Assembly (NCBI GenBank): GCA_002729725.1
Contig: PBYS01000103.1
Location: 1-55,154 of the forward strand
Direction of reading: 5' to 3'
Length of the DNA stretch: 55,154 nt
From: Puniceicoccaceae bacterium
Lineage (GTDB): Bacteria; Verrucomicrobiota; Verrucomicrobiia; Opitutales; Coraliomargaritaceae
A program made the position numbers and the translations under genes. This document shows positions 25,756 through 32,584 of the stretch, in pieces. The number at the start of each line of letters is the position of its first letter. Within the stretch, counting starts at the first letter, position 1. The notes below the pieces were generated by a model that searched no databases, was not told the DNA's origin, and worked only from the letters and a program-made list of their open reading frames with translations.

Positions 25756-26216
25756 TTGAGCAGGCCGACGGTGAGTAGATCGCTTGCGGATACCTCCAGC
25801 TCGCGTCGGGATGCCTGTGGCTGAGGCTCGATAAAGAAGTGCCGTAGCTCGCCCCGCTCAGCATCCCACTCGATCGCGAGCGCGATCGCGTGGCTGATGC
25901 CCAGCACCCAGCACTCGAAGACGGCGGGGGAGTTGGCGTAAAACTGCCCCGCGGCTCGCTGTGCCTTGCGGTGAGCGATGATCGACCACCACACATAGGT
26001 CATGGTGAAGTCCTCACAGTCCCAATCATCCTCCCACTCGATCAGGCCGAGGTCGAACAGCAGGCGGGTGACAGAGTCGTAATGCGCACCCAGCATGTGC
26101 GACTTGCTCACACAGGCATAGGTGGTATCACGCACCTCGATTTCGCCGCGGGCGATGCCCAGGCTTAAGAGATAGTCCAGCAGCTCGCGGACTGTGAGCA
26201 CATGCGGGGCGCTCAC
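25752..26216 (-). CDS. Papain-like cysteine peptidase candidate (MOA C-terminal-like), possible endolysin
   Basis: 154-aa protein. Three sites in order resemble the catalytic set of the agglutinin (MOA) C-terminal/transglutaminase-like cysteine peptidase type found in phages: Cys67 in WDCEDF, His109 in GISHAIALAIEWD, and Glu130 in FIEPQPQ. The fold pattern (helical front, strands behind) fits. No other cell-wall hydrolase is seen in the lysis region, so it is the best endolysin candidate. It has no signal peptide, consistent with release via the neighbouring holin-like protein. Start is the GTG at 26216, which overlaps the upstream stop (GTGA). Catalytic function is inferred. Confidence 0.55.
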   Translation of the reverse strand: MSAPHVLTVRELLDYLLSLGIARGEIEVRDTTYACVSKSHMLGAHYDSVTRLLFDLGLIEWEDDWDCEDFTMTYVWWSIIAHRKAQRAAGQFYANSPAVFECWVLGISHAIALAIEWDAERGELRHFFIEPQPQASRRELEVSASDLLTVGLLK

Positions 26217-26500
26217 GCGGCACCTCCTAGTTCAATCATGGCGCGTCGGCGAGTATGGCTCGCGCTCTCCGACTGCGCCCCAGCTGTCGAGCTGGCATTT
26301 CGTGCGTGGGCCGCGATGGCGAGCCGCCCGTTCGTATGGTCAGAGAATAAAGATTTGACCCGCTGGAATACCCCTAAACCAGCGAGCCGGGAGCCGGAAG
26401 CAATTAACCGGCCCCGTATGTTGTCTATCCGTTCGGCGCAAGAAGCAGCCACTGACGGATGATTAACCCCAAATATAAAAGATTTGCCCTGACCGATCAC
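26213..26500 (-). CDS. Hypothetical small phage protein coupled to both neighbours
   Basis: 95-aa basic protein starting at the GTG at 26500-26498 (VIGQGKSFIFGVNHPSVAASCAERI). Its start overlaps the stop of the 95-aa gene upstream and its stop overlaps the GTG start of the peptidase gene downstream, both as GTGA. The two couplings support a real gene. Similarity: none recognised. The C-terminal part is Arg/Ala-rich (TRRRAMIELGGAA) and possibly disordered. A longer frame from 26677 exists, but it would overlap the upstream gene by 180 bases and starts in an Arg/Gly-rich shadow. Confidence 0.45.
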   Translation of the reverse strand: MIGQGKSFIFGVNHPSVAASCAERIDNIRGRLIASGSRLAGLGVFQRVKSLFSDHTNGRLAIAAHARNASSTAGAQSESASHTRRRAMIELGGAA

Positions 26501-26784
26501 TGCGCACCTCCTGGCTGAGGTCCACGCTTTGGCTTGAGCTCGCTCAAGGTCACGGCGATGCCCGCAGGCAGCTTCAGCTCGACCGTCTGGCCCTCGTCGA
26601 TCGAGGCACGGATGATGGTGTGCGCCCCCTCGACCCGCGAGGCGATCGCATGTGCGCGAAACTGCACAGCGCCGCATTTGGTTTTCGTTGCGGGGAGTTC
26701 CCGTCGGCCCGTCACCGCAGCCCGGTAGGCCGGGCTACAGCGTGCCAGGCGCTGGGCTTTTTGTTGAGGTGTTTCGGACGACAT
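26497..26784 (-). CDS. Hypothetical small protein, first gene of the late arm
   Basis: 95-aa protein MSSETPQQKAQRLARCSPAYRAAVTGRR with a C-terminal part of likely beta strands (AHTIIRASIDEGQTVELKLPAGIAVTLSELKP). Start ATG at 26784 rather than the upstream GTG at 26790. It is the first late gene after the moron terminator, so a late promoter should lie between 26785 and 26900. I see no clear consensus promoter there, which is usual for activator-dependent late promoters. Function unknown. Confidence 0.5.
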   Translation of the reverse strand: MSSETPQQKAQRLARCSPAYRAAVTGRRELPATKTKCGAVQFRAHAIASRVEGAHTIIRASIDEGQTVELKLPAGIAVTLSELKPKRGPQPGGAQ

Positions 26785-26900
26785 GCCCACACTCTACCAA
26801 AATCAAAAAGCAAAAGTCTGATTTGGCCGCGTCTATCGCGATGCCTCCGTTACCTGCGCTCACCCGCATAGCCTTTCCTCTGCCGCGCTCGTCTGGCTAT

Positions 26901-26928
26901 ACAAAAATAGCCCGCCAAAGGCGAGCTA
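26901..26928 (-). terminator. Rho-independent terminator after the moron gene
   Basis: On the minus strand a 9-bp stem (TAGCTCGCC / GGCGGGCTA, one mismatch) with loop TTT is followed by TTTTTGT. It begins 54 bases beyond the stop of the 237-aa gene (26982). It separates the lysogeny-expressed repressor/moron transcript from the late operon. Confidence 0.75.
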
Positions 26929-26981
26929 TAAAATTTGTAGGGGCGCTACTTGTCACGCCCGCGTATCTAAAGGCCTCAGAG

Positions 26982-27695
26982 CTACCACCGCACCGTCCAC
27001 TTGCGAAAGGTATCCTCGCGCCCACGGATGCAATGAGGGCAGGCATATTTCTCATCAGGGTGCTGCCCAAAATTACGGTCGCCGCGCAGCTCTCCCGTTC
27101 CCGTGCATAAATCGCAGAGCCGGTTGATCGGCTGCCACACCGTAAACGTCTCACCCCCGCGCAACAGCTCTACAAACGCCTCACGTGTCACACCATTATC
27201 TCCACCCTCGCTCAAGAAAAGCTCCGTCCACAATTTCACAGTCTTCGGCCCCGTTTTGCTCTGATAGTTGTAGAATCCATTATCAAAAACGTAAGCCGAC
27301 ACATATTGCTTACCCACCCATCTCCGACCGCTATGCACCTCCAGCGCGGAAACTACCAGCGGGCTAGAGTGCTCCTCCAGTAAGTAAGTCCCGCCCCCAG
27401 GGGATTGAAAAATTTGCCGGTGTATCAGTTCCACCTCAGCCACCTCGATGGCCGCGATAGGGCGCCCGTCCGGCGAATACTGCGAACGCCACAAGTCGAA
27501 CAGCCGAATCAAAGTCTCGCGCGAGTAGCGTTGGCCGCCCGTCTGCCCCACGCGAAACGTGTCTAGAATGATGCGATCTTCAAATGGCTCTATTCGCTGC
27601 CTGGCTGCCTTGTCGTTAATCGTCATCGTATACTCGCGGCCCTGTGCCACCAAACTAAGTAGTCCCAATACCGAAATTAAAATTGTCTTTCTCAT
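26982..27695 (-). CDS. Exported protein with DnaJ-like CxxC zinc-site motifs (moron candidate)
   Basis: 237-aa protein with a signal peptide (MRKTILISVLGLLSLVAQG, cleavage near residue 19). The mature part is rich in aromatic residues (WVGKQYVSAYVFDNGFYNYQSKTG). The C-terminal 50 residues hold CDLCTGTGEL and CPHCIRG, resembling a DnaJ-type zinc finger (CxxCxGxG). It has no homologue among normal phage structural genes. It lies between the repressor candidate and the late operon, on the same strand as both but closed by its own terminator, so it is probably expressed in the lysogen and may modify the host envelope. Zinc binding and role are inferences. Confidence 0.7.
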   Translation of the reverse strand: MRKTILISVLGLLSLVAQGREYTMTINDKAARQRIEPFEDRIILDTFRVGQTGGQRYSRETLIRLFDLWRSQYSPDGRPIAAIEVAEVELIHRQIFQSPGGGTYLLEEHSSPLVVSALEVHSGRRWVGKQYVSAYVFDNGFYNYQSKTGPKTVKLWTELFLSEGGDNGVTREAFVELLRGGETFTVWQPINRLCDLCTGTGELRGDRNFGQHPDEKYACPHCIRGREDTFRKWTVRW

Positions 27696-27738
27696 AACAA
27701 TACCTATGTTTATTTTGTTAGATTAGGAAAGGGAATTA

Positions 27739-27987
27739 TTACGCAGTTTTCTTTGTAAGGAAGCCTTTTTTCGGGCGACCGCCTTTACCCGTGCGTTGAG
27801 GAGCGGCTTTTTCGATCAGTGGCAGTTTGATGCCCATACTTTCTAATTTTTCATAAACAGCATCACGAATAAAACTCGAACGATCTGTGTATCCACACTC
27901 TGAGAGGGATTCGTCAATTTTTTCAACAAACGATTCTTTCATCATAGTGATGACCTGCTTCTGACCTTTGCTTCTCTGACCTGCCAT
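27739..27987 (-). CDS. Ribbon-helix-helix regulator, phage repressor candidate
   Basis: 82-aa basic protein. Start chosen at ATG 27987 (MAGQRSKGQKQVITMMKESFVEKID). The pattern KQVITMMKESFVEKIDESLSECGYTDRSSFIRDAVYEKLESMG is a CopG/Arc-like ribbon-helix-helix: a beta strand followed by two helices. The C-terminal tail (TGKGGRPKKGFLTKK) is an AT-hook-like GRP basic motif. It is divergent from the early arm with the operator at 28034-28060 between them, and upstream of the exported protein gene, the place of a lysogeny repressor. The upstream TTG at 28011 would add eight residues. Confidence 0.7.
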   Translation of the reverse strand: MAGQRSKGQKQVITMMKESFVEKIDESLSECGYTDRSSFIRDAVYEKLESMGIKLPLIEKAAPQRTGKGGRPKKGFLTKKTA

Positions 27988-28033
27988 ACAAGTAGTTTTT
28001 ATCTGTGGCAAAAATTAAGCAATAAAATACTTG

Positions 28034-28060
28034 CTAAGTATAAACTGAGTATATACTTAG
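28034..28060. promoter_or_regulatory. Operator-like inverted repeats in the divergent control region
   Basis: CTAAGTATA (28034-28042) and TATACTTAG (28052-28060) are perfect inverted complements. Between them CTGAGTATA (28045-28053) gives a third half-site that pairs with the right copy in a near-perfect 18-bp palindrome (ACTGAGTATATACTTAGT). Two or three half-sites with 11- and 18-base spacing are typical targets of ribbon-helix-helix dimers. The site ends 6 bases before the start codon of the first early gene, so binding would block early expression and also affect the minus-strand repressor. Confidence 0.75.
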
Positions 28061-28066
28061 TTTGTT

Positions 28067-28246
28067 ATGACTAAAAAACATCAACGTGGCGCAGTCCACA
28101 AAGACAAGGCCAAAGCTATTCTTGTGCATTTCCCAATCGAAATGATGCCCTTCATCGATGAAGCCGTGAAAAGACATGACCTTGACCGCTCAAAATTCAT
28201 CCGCATCGCGGTGCGAGAAAAGCTGACGAAAGGAATGCAAGTATGA
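28067..28246 (+). CDS. 59-aa ribbon-helix-helix protein, first early-arm gene
   Basis: 59-aa protein MTKKHQRGAVHKDKAKAILVHF ... VREKLTKGMQV. The pattern AILVHFPIEMMPFIDEAVKRHDLDRSKFIRIAVREKL is a ribbon-helix-helix fold, related in type to the protein at 27739-27987. The stop overlaps the start of the next gene (ATGA at 28243-28246), so the two are co-translated. Its start lies 6 bases after the palindromic operator. It may be a Cro-like or ner-like early repressor that acts on the same operator. Too short for routine ORF calling. Confidence 0.75.
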   Translation: MTKKHQRGAVHKDKAKAILVHFPIEMMPFIDEAVKRHDLDRSKFIRIAVREKLTKGMQV

Positions 28247-28527
28247 GCCTCCTCCAAACCATAGCTGGTTCCAGTGTCCCGGCTGAATTAATCCTACTCA
28301 ACGACGGGGATACCGAGCACAGATTCCATCAGCCTCTATCTGTAAGAGTTCGCTCAGATGCACACGAACAACTTGTGAGGGTCGCCATGAAAAGCGGCCT
28401 CAATCGGAACCACCTTAAGAGGCTCGCAATCAGCGCATTTCTCGACCGCATCGAAAGAGACGGATCCTTTCATATTCTCCCCACCGAATGGGAACGCAAC
28501 GGCGTTCACCTCGCATCTAGCAAATGA
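28243..28527 (+). CDS. Arc-like ribbon-helix-helix protein
   Basis: 94-aa protein. Residues about 28-70 (RFHQPLSVRVRSDAHEQLVRVAMKSGLNRNHLKRLAISAFLDRIE) form a strand and two helices, as in Arc/MetJ-type proteins, though with an N-terminal extension of about 27 residues. Coupled to the upstream 59-aa gene. With the other two, this makes three ribbon-helix-helix proteins around a single operator, an unusual concentration. Its individual role is unknown. Confidence 0.65.
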   Translation: MSLLQTIAGSSVPAELILLNDGDTEHRFHQPLSVRVRSDAHEQLVRVAMKSGLNRNHLKRLAISAFLDRIERDGSFHILPTEWERNGVHLASSK

Positions 28528-28582
28528 AACCACTCACCCAAATACTCACCGAATCCACCTGCGGCAACCAACCGCAAACAAA

Positions 28583-28613
28583 AAAGGCCACCGCCCAGTA
28601 AGCGGTGACCTTT
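28583..28613 (+). terminator. Hairpin between regulator genes and the BRO-N gene
   Basis: AAAGGCCACCGC and GCGGTGACCTTT form a strong stem (12 bp with one mismatch) around a 7-base loop, just upstream of the BRO-N gene. The following TTTAATAAAA is only weakly U-rich, so it may attenuate rather than end transcription from the early promoter. An anti-termination or attenuation step here could separate immediate-early regulators from the rest of the early genes. Confidence 0.5.
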
Positions 28614-28635
28614 AATAAAAATAGAAGAAAGAACC

Positions 28636-29367
28636 ATGAATACACAAAACAACACATCACTCGTCAACGATTTATTCTTCGACGGCCAAAACGTCCGCAT
28701 CTTCGGCACTCCCGAAAATCCGCTCTTCGTTCGCACTGATCTCGGCGAGATCCTCGATCTCGTAAATGTCCGAAAACTCGACCTCGAACCACAAGACCTG
28801 GTGTCACTAAAGGTTACATCAGGTGGGCAGGTTCGCGAGCTGGTCTGCGTCACCGAAATGGGGCTCTATGAGCTAATGTTCCGGAGCCGCACCGAATCGG
28901 CAAAAAGCTTTCGTCGCTGGGTCTGCGAAGTCATCCGCGAAATCCGCCTCAAAGGTTACTACATCCGCACAGGTCTCACAGACTGCGATCGCCGCCTCAA
29001 GGCCGCGCAGCTCGAAGTCATCGCCTGCGAGCACGATCTAGCGGCCAAGCGCACCCGCCTCCAGCAAGCCGCCGTGCTCGCCAACGAGCTACCAGGCGCC
29101 ACTCCCGTCGGCGCACTCGTGCACGATCTCCACCCCGACTGGAGCCAGCAAAAGCAAGCCAGTCTCTGCAGCCGCATCGTGCGAGCCGCCGAGAGCGCAG
29201 GCTTCCCCTGCGGCCACACCCGCATGCCCCACGGTAAAGTCCGCACCCTGCGCCTAGCGGATTTTGCGGCAGTCGCCCTCGCCATGCACCTCATCTCCAG
29301 AAGCCAAGGTCAGGCACTCATCCATGAGTCAGACTCCGCGTCCTCTGCGAACTCAGCGGTTAATTAA
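28636..29367 (+). CDS. BRO family N-terminal domain protein (antirepressor-like)
   Basis: 243-aa protein. Residues about 10-110 match the BRO-N domain: FFDGQNVRIFGTPENPLFVRTDLGEILDLVNVRKL ... LVCVTEMGLYELMFRSRTESAKSFRRWVCEVIREIRLKGYYI. Such proteins bind DNA and act as antirepressors or regulators in phages. The C-terminal half is a helical region (RRLKAAQLEVIACEHDLAAKRTRLQQAAVLANELPG) followed by a small basic part. It follows the regulator genes after an attenuator-like hairpin and may be the switch that counteracts the ribbon-helix-helix repressor. Confidence 0.82.
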   Translation: MNTQNNTSLVNDLFFDGQNVRIFGTPENPLFVRTDLGEILDLVNVRKLDLEPQDLVSLKVTSGGQVRELVCVTEMGLYELMFRSRTESAKSFRRWVCEVIREIRLKGYYIRTGLTDCDRRLKAAQLEVIACEHDLAAKRTRLQQAAVLANELPGATPVGALVHDLHPDWSQQKQASLCSRIVRAAESAGFPCGHTRMPHGKVRTLRLADFAAVALAMHLISRSQGQALIHESDSASSANSAVN

Positions 29368-29385
29368 ATCCGCACTCCGCCGAAC

Positions 29386-29595
29386 ATGAGCGAAGCACTC
29401 CACCGCATTATCCAAATCGCCGTCCGGCACAGTGCCGGGCGGCCCTCCCGCGAGCAGCTCCAGATCCTACAAGACTGCGATGCCATCGCCCCCGATGCCC
29501 TGCGCTCCGAGCTAGGCCACCTCATAGCCTCAGTCGACACCACCAACCGCATGCTCCGCACCTTCGAGGCCACACCCGACGAAGACCAAATCTAA
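29386..29595 (+). CDS. Small helical hypothetical protein
   Basis: 69-aa protein MSEALHRIIQIAVRHSAGRPSREQLQILQDCDAI ending TPDEDQI. Wholly helical, acidic C-terminus. Not recognised. It lies in the early arm 18 bases after the BRO-N gene with a G-poor leader. Real-gene status is supported by strand, spacing and codon use like its neighbours. Confidence 0.5.
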   Translation: MSEALHRIIQIAVRHSAGRPSREQLQILQDCDAIAPDALRSELGHLIASVDTTNRMLRTFEATPDEDQI

Positions 29596-29612
29596 TTCCA
29601 ACACTCACTCCA

Positions 29613-29966
29613 ATGAACCCAACCACTCAAGCCGTCCAGCGCCTCGCCAATAGTCTATCAGTAGCCGAGTTATGGTGGCTTCACAATCTTCCAGACCCAT
29701 CAACTGACCAAGCGGGTCTTTTGCATTTAAGTCTGCGCAATACCATCGAGCACATTGTAGGCGAAGCAGCAACTCCAAGCGATCGGTATCTTCAAGAACT
29801 GGCCACTCGCGCTTGGCGATATAAGACCGCACGGCTCTGTCCGTCGTCGATGAGCACACGCCGCACACTCGCTCAAAGGCGGCATGCCAAGAGAGTCGCA
29901 GCTCATGTCCACCCAGCAATTCAGCCTGCTCCCCAAAAAAACACGCCGCCTGCGACCAATCCTTAA
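29613..29966 (+). CDS. Uncertain early-arm ORF (strand in doubt)
   Basis: 117-aa reading frame MNPTTQAVQRLANSLSVAELWWLHNLPDPS in line with the early operon, with a G-poor leader (ACACTCACTCCA) like its neighbours. Its last about 50 residues are low-complexity Arg/Pro/His-rich. On the opposite strand 29605-29976 there is a 123-aa frame (MDAFKDWSQAACFFGEQAELLGGHEL) of quite natural composition covering the same region. The first half looks convincing on the plus strand; the second half looks better on the minus strand. I list the plus frame as the more likely by operon context only. Confidence 0.4.
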   Translation: MNPTTQAVQRLANSLSVAELWWLHNLPDPSTDQAGLLHLSLRNTIEHIVGEAATPSDRYLQELATRAWRYKTARLCPSSMSTRRTLAQRRHAKRVAAHVHPAIQPAPQKNTPPATNP

Positions 29967-30033
29967 AAGCATCCATTCACGTAGCCTGAGCTAACAAGCC
30001 AAACTCTCAATTCCTAATTCAACAATCTCCTCC

Positions 30034-30378
30034 ATGACCCAGACCCAACAGATGATGAACATGCTCCTCCCCGCAGGCGACCACGTCAGCGCCAAAGACA
30101 TCGCCGTCGTCAACGGGTTCACACCCGAGACCATCCGGCTCGCCATCAAAAATGGTAAGATCGCTGGCTTCGAGATGAACGCCACGGCCAACCGCAGCGC
30201 AGGAGCCATGCAGCGTAAAATGATCCCACGCTACAGCGCAGTGCTCTACCTAGCAGAGACCTACACCGGCGACGTAGAGACCATGCTCTCCGACCTAATG
30301 ACAGTCACCGACCGGCTACCACCCCACAGCCTACTACAGCTCCAAGCCCACATAGCCAAGCTCCTACGCAACCGCTAA
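30034..30378 (+). CDS. HTH-containing hypothetical regulator
   Basis: 114-aa protein. Residues about 16-50 (HVSAKDIAVVNGFTPETIRLAIKNGKIAGFEMN) fit a helix-turn-helix with a MerR/excisionase-like wing. The rest is helical (SAVLYLAETYTGDVETMLSDLMT). Early-arm location suggests a transcription or replication-transposition regulator. Individual function unknown. Confidence 0.65.
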   Translation: MTQTQQMMNMLLPAGDHVSAKDIAVVNGFTPETIRLAIKNGKIAGFEMNATANRSAGAMQRKMIPRYSAVLYLAETYTGDVETMLSDLMTVTDRLPPHSLLQLQAHIAKLLRNR

Positions 30379-30390
30379 CCCCCCAAAAAA

Positions 30391-30654
30391 ATGAAACATG
30401 CAAATCACACCAGCCCCACCGCCCAGCGCAAAGCGCTCCGCACTATAGGCCCCAACGGCATCGCCCGCCAATACATCCACTCCGACGCCACCGAGGCCGA
30501 GATCGAAGCCGGCAAAGGCCGCATTTACGAAGTCTGCGAGTGGAAAGGCATAGGCATCTACGAAGTCCACGGCCGCAGCAACAAATCCCTTCGCCAGGCA
30601 TTCGAAGCCGCCGGCATTTACGACACCAACCCACCACGCGGCACCCGCGTCTAA
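30391..30654 (+). CDS. Hypothetical early protein
   Basis: 87-aa alpha/beta protein MKHANHTSPTAQRKALRTIG. The middle reads as strands (RIYEVCEWKGIGIYEVHGRSN) with helices at each end. No family recognised. Spacing of 12 bases to the upstream gene and codon use like neighbours support a real gene of the early operon. Confidence 0.55.
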   Translation: MKHANHTSPTAQRKALRTIGPNGIARQYIHSDATEAEIEAGKGRIYEVCEWKGIGIYEVHGRSNKSLRQAFEAAGIYDTNPPRGTRV

Positions 30655-30669
30655 ACCCAACAACACACA

Positions 30670-30810
30670 ATGGAAAATATAGCACTCATCCTCCTAGGAG
30701 CCATGGCCGGCGCATCCGCCGTCATCATCTACGTAATCGCCAACGAGGCCAAACGCATCCGCACCTACGGCACCGAAGACGAGCCCCGCGACCCACGCGC
30801 CGCCCTCTAA
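30670..30810 (+). CDS. Small membrane protein, 46 aa
   Basis: MENIALILLGAMAGASAVII then YVIANEAKRIRTYGTEDEPRD: a single N-terminal membrane helix (residues about 4-24) with a short charged cytoplasmic tail. It lies within the early arm between genes on the same strand and has a typical G-poor leader. It may be a small superinfection or membrane-sensing protein; function unknown. Below routine gene-caller length. Confidence 0.6.
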   Translation: MENIALILLGAMAGASAVIIYVIANEAKRIRTYGTEDEPRDPRAAL

Positions 30811-30838
30811 TTCACAGCAAACCCAAAAACAAAAAGCA

Positions 30839-31387
30839 ATGAACCCAACAAACAAAGACGCGATCCGCGCCAACATAGCGCGCACCCTCAGCGACGTCAT
30901 CCCCGCCGCCACATCGTCACTCATCGAGACAGCAGCCGCCACAGGCCTCACCACCCGCTGCATCGCACACACGCAGATTCACGGCATCATCGACTTCGCC
31001 GATCTCATCAGCCTCTGCCGCGCACTCAAATTCGACCCAGCGAAGCTCATTCCCGAAGATCCCGACGCCGACGGCTCTGAGCACGCCGAAGCAGCCGACG
31101 ACGCCTGGCACGATCCCCGCACCCAGCTGCCCGACGCCGACATCGCCGTCATCGTCATCACCCTCGACCCCGAATTTGGCAGCATTGATTCATTCCCCGC
31201 CCACTGGACCGGCCTACAATGGCTCGACGAAAGCGGCGGAGGTCACGCCCCCGCCGAAGTAGCCGTCTGGCGTCATCTCACACAGACCGAGGCCGACGAC
31301 CTAGAGCAGCACCCCGAGCTAGGGAACAAGCCCATCGTCGCCGCCAACCCCGAGCAAGAGCAAGTCGCCGAACAATACCCAGCCTGA
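30839..31387 (+). CDS. HTH-like N-terminus joined to a DUF551-like domain
   Basis: 182-aa protein. Residues 1-70 form helices like an XRE-type HTH (AATSSLIETAAATGLTTRCIAHTQIHGIIDFADLISLCRALKFDP). Residues 85-150 (WHDPRTQLPDADIAVIVITLDPEFGSIDSFPAHWTGLQW ... VAVWRHLTQTE) resemble the DUF551 pattern: W...LPD.D..V.V...., then W..G.......V..W..L. DUF551-like proteins are common phage early proteins of unknown role. The join of both parts suggests a modular early regulator. Confidence 0.65.
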   Translation: MNPTNKDAIRANIARTLSDVIPAATSSLIETAAATGLTTRCIAHTQIHGIIDFADLISLCRALKFDPAKLIPEDPDADGSEHAEAADDAWHDPRTQLPDADIAVIVITLDPEFGSIDSFPAHWTGLQWLDESGGGHAPAEVAVWRHLTQTEADDLEQHPELGNKPIVAANPEQEQVAEQYPA

Positions 31388-31390
31388 GCC

Positions 31391-31480
31391 GTGAAAATCG
31401 AGCGCCAAGAGATCCACCGCTGGCGCGAATGCGCCCCCGAGATCCACCAGCACCTCCAAAGCAAACTCACAAACCGCTAA
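31391..31480 (+). CDS. Possible 29-aa peptide
   Basis: A GTG start gives VKIERQEIHRWRECAPEIHQ plus nine residues, filling the exact gap between the DUF551-like gene and the ParB-like gene with 3 bases on either side. It has the look of a small phage peptide or the remains of one. Only spacing and helical composition support it. Confidence 0.3.
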   Translation: MKIERQEIHRWRECAPEIHQHLQSKLTNR

Positions 31481-31483
31481 ACC

Positions 31484-32548
31484 ATGCCCACGCACATCAT
31501 ACAGATCCTCACCCGCTACAACTCCACCTATCACGCCAAGACAGGTAAAGGAAAAAGCGCCTACAAGGTATCCTGCACAGCAGGCGAGAAAAACGCAGCC
31601 GAAGCCCTCCTGGTTAAATATTACGACGGAAAAGGCATCGACACACTCATCGACACCAAGACCCACGAGGGAGACTGGAGGGTCTGGTCCGTCAATTTTG
31701 ATGCCTCCAAAGCAGCCCCCGCAGCGGACATCACCCCCACCAAAGTGTTGTCAAAATCTGACAACACCCCCACCAAGATCAAGCTCGACACCATCCTCGA
31801 CACCGAAATCGGCACCCTCCAGATGCGCACCGAAGTCGACAGCGCCCACGTCGATGAGCTCAAAGACTGTCTCGCCGAGCTCCCCCCCATCACACTATTC
31901 GCCGACCCACTCACCGGCAAGCATCACATCGGCGACGGCTGGCACCGCTTCCTAGCGCACAAACTCAGCGGAAAAAAAGAGATCGCCGCCCTGGTCCACC
32001 CAGGCGGCCCCGCCGAAGCCCTCAAGCACGCCCTAGGAGCCAACGCCGAGCACAACGCCCTCCGTCGCACCAACCGCGACAAGCGCAAAGCCGTGACCAT
32101 CGCGCTAAAATCCTTCCCCAAAATGAGCCTCCGCGAACTAGGCGACCTCTGCAAAGTCAGCCATCAATTCGTGGCCATAATCAAGAAGGAAGTGTCAACC
32201 GTTGACACCAAGCCCACCACCGCCAGCAGCGAAAAACCAGCCCCCAAGCCAGCCCAAACCGACTTTTTCGCCCAGCTCAACGCCAGCTTCAAGCCCGTTG
32301 AAGACGGTCTAAAAGAAGTCTTCAGCCACAGTTATTTCCTCAATCCCGACGTGCTCAAAAAGGACAAGCTAGAAGCCATCACCGGCATCGAGCGAAGCCT
32401 AAAAGCCAAGCTCCAAGAGGCCAAAGACCTCAAAGCCAAACTAGCCGCCCAAGAAGAGACCGTAGGGGCCGAACTTGCCGCAGGCTCTGAGCCTGTCGAA
32501 GCAGTGGAGACCGCCGAGACTCCAGCCCCCGAACTAGCCACCGCCTAA
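31484..32548 (+). CDS. ParB/sulfiredoxin-like nuclease-type domain protein
   Basis: 354-aa protein. Residues about 110-215 fit a ParB N-terminal/Srx-like domain: LQMRTEVDSAHVDELKDCLAELPPITLFADPLTGKHHIGDGWHRFLAHKLSGKKEIAALVHPGG, then ALGANAEHNALRRTNRDKRKAV, followed by an HTH (KMSLRELGDLCKVSHQFVAIIKKEV). The C-terminal about 100 residues are coiled coil and acidic. Such proteins occur in the transposition module of Mu-like phages of Gram-negative and Verrucomicrobiota hosts, upstream of the transposase. Role may be DNA binding or helper in replication-transposition. Confidence 0.75.
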   Translation: MPTHIIQILTRYNSTYHAKTGKGKSAYKVSCTAGEKNAAEALLVKYYDGKGIDTLIDTKTHEGDWRVWSVNFDASKAAPAADITPTKVLSKSDNTPTKIKLDTILDTEIGTLQMRTEVDSAHVDELKDCLAELPPITLFADPLTGKHHIGDGWHRFLAHKLSGKKEIAALVHPGGPAEALKHALGANAEHNALRRTNRDKRKAVTIALKSFPKMSLRELGDLCKVSHQFVAIIKKEVSTVDTKPTTASSEKPAPKPAQTDFFAQLNASFKPVEDGLKEVFSHSYFLNPDVLKKDKLEAITGIERSLKAKLQEAKDLKAKLAAQEETVGAELAAGSEPVEAVETAETPAPELATA

Positions 32549-32584
32549 ATTTAACTCCACCAAATCCAACCACATAAAGACACC

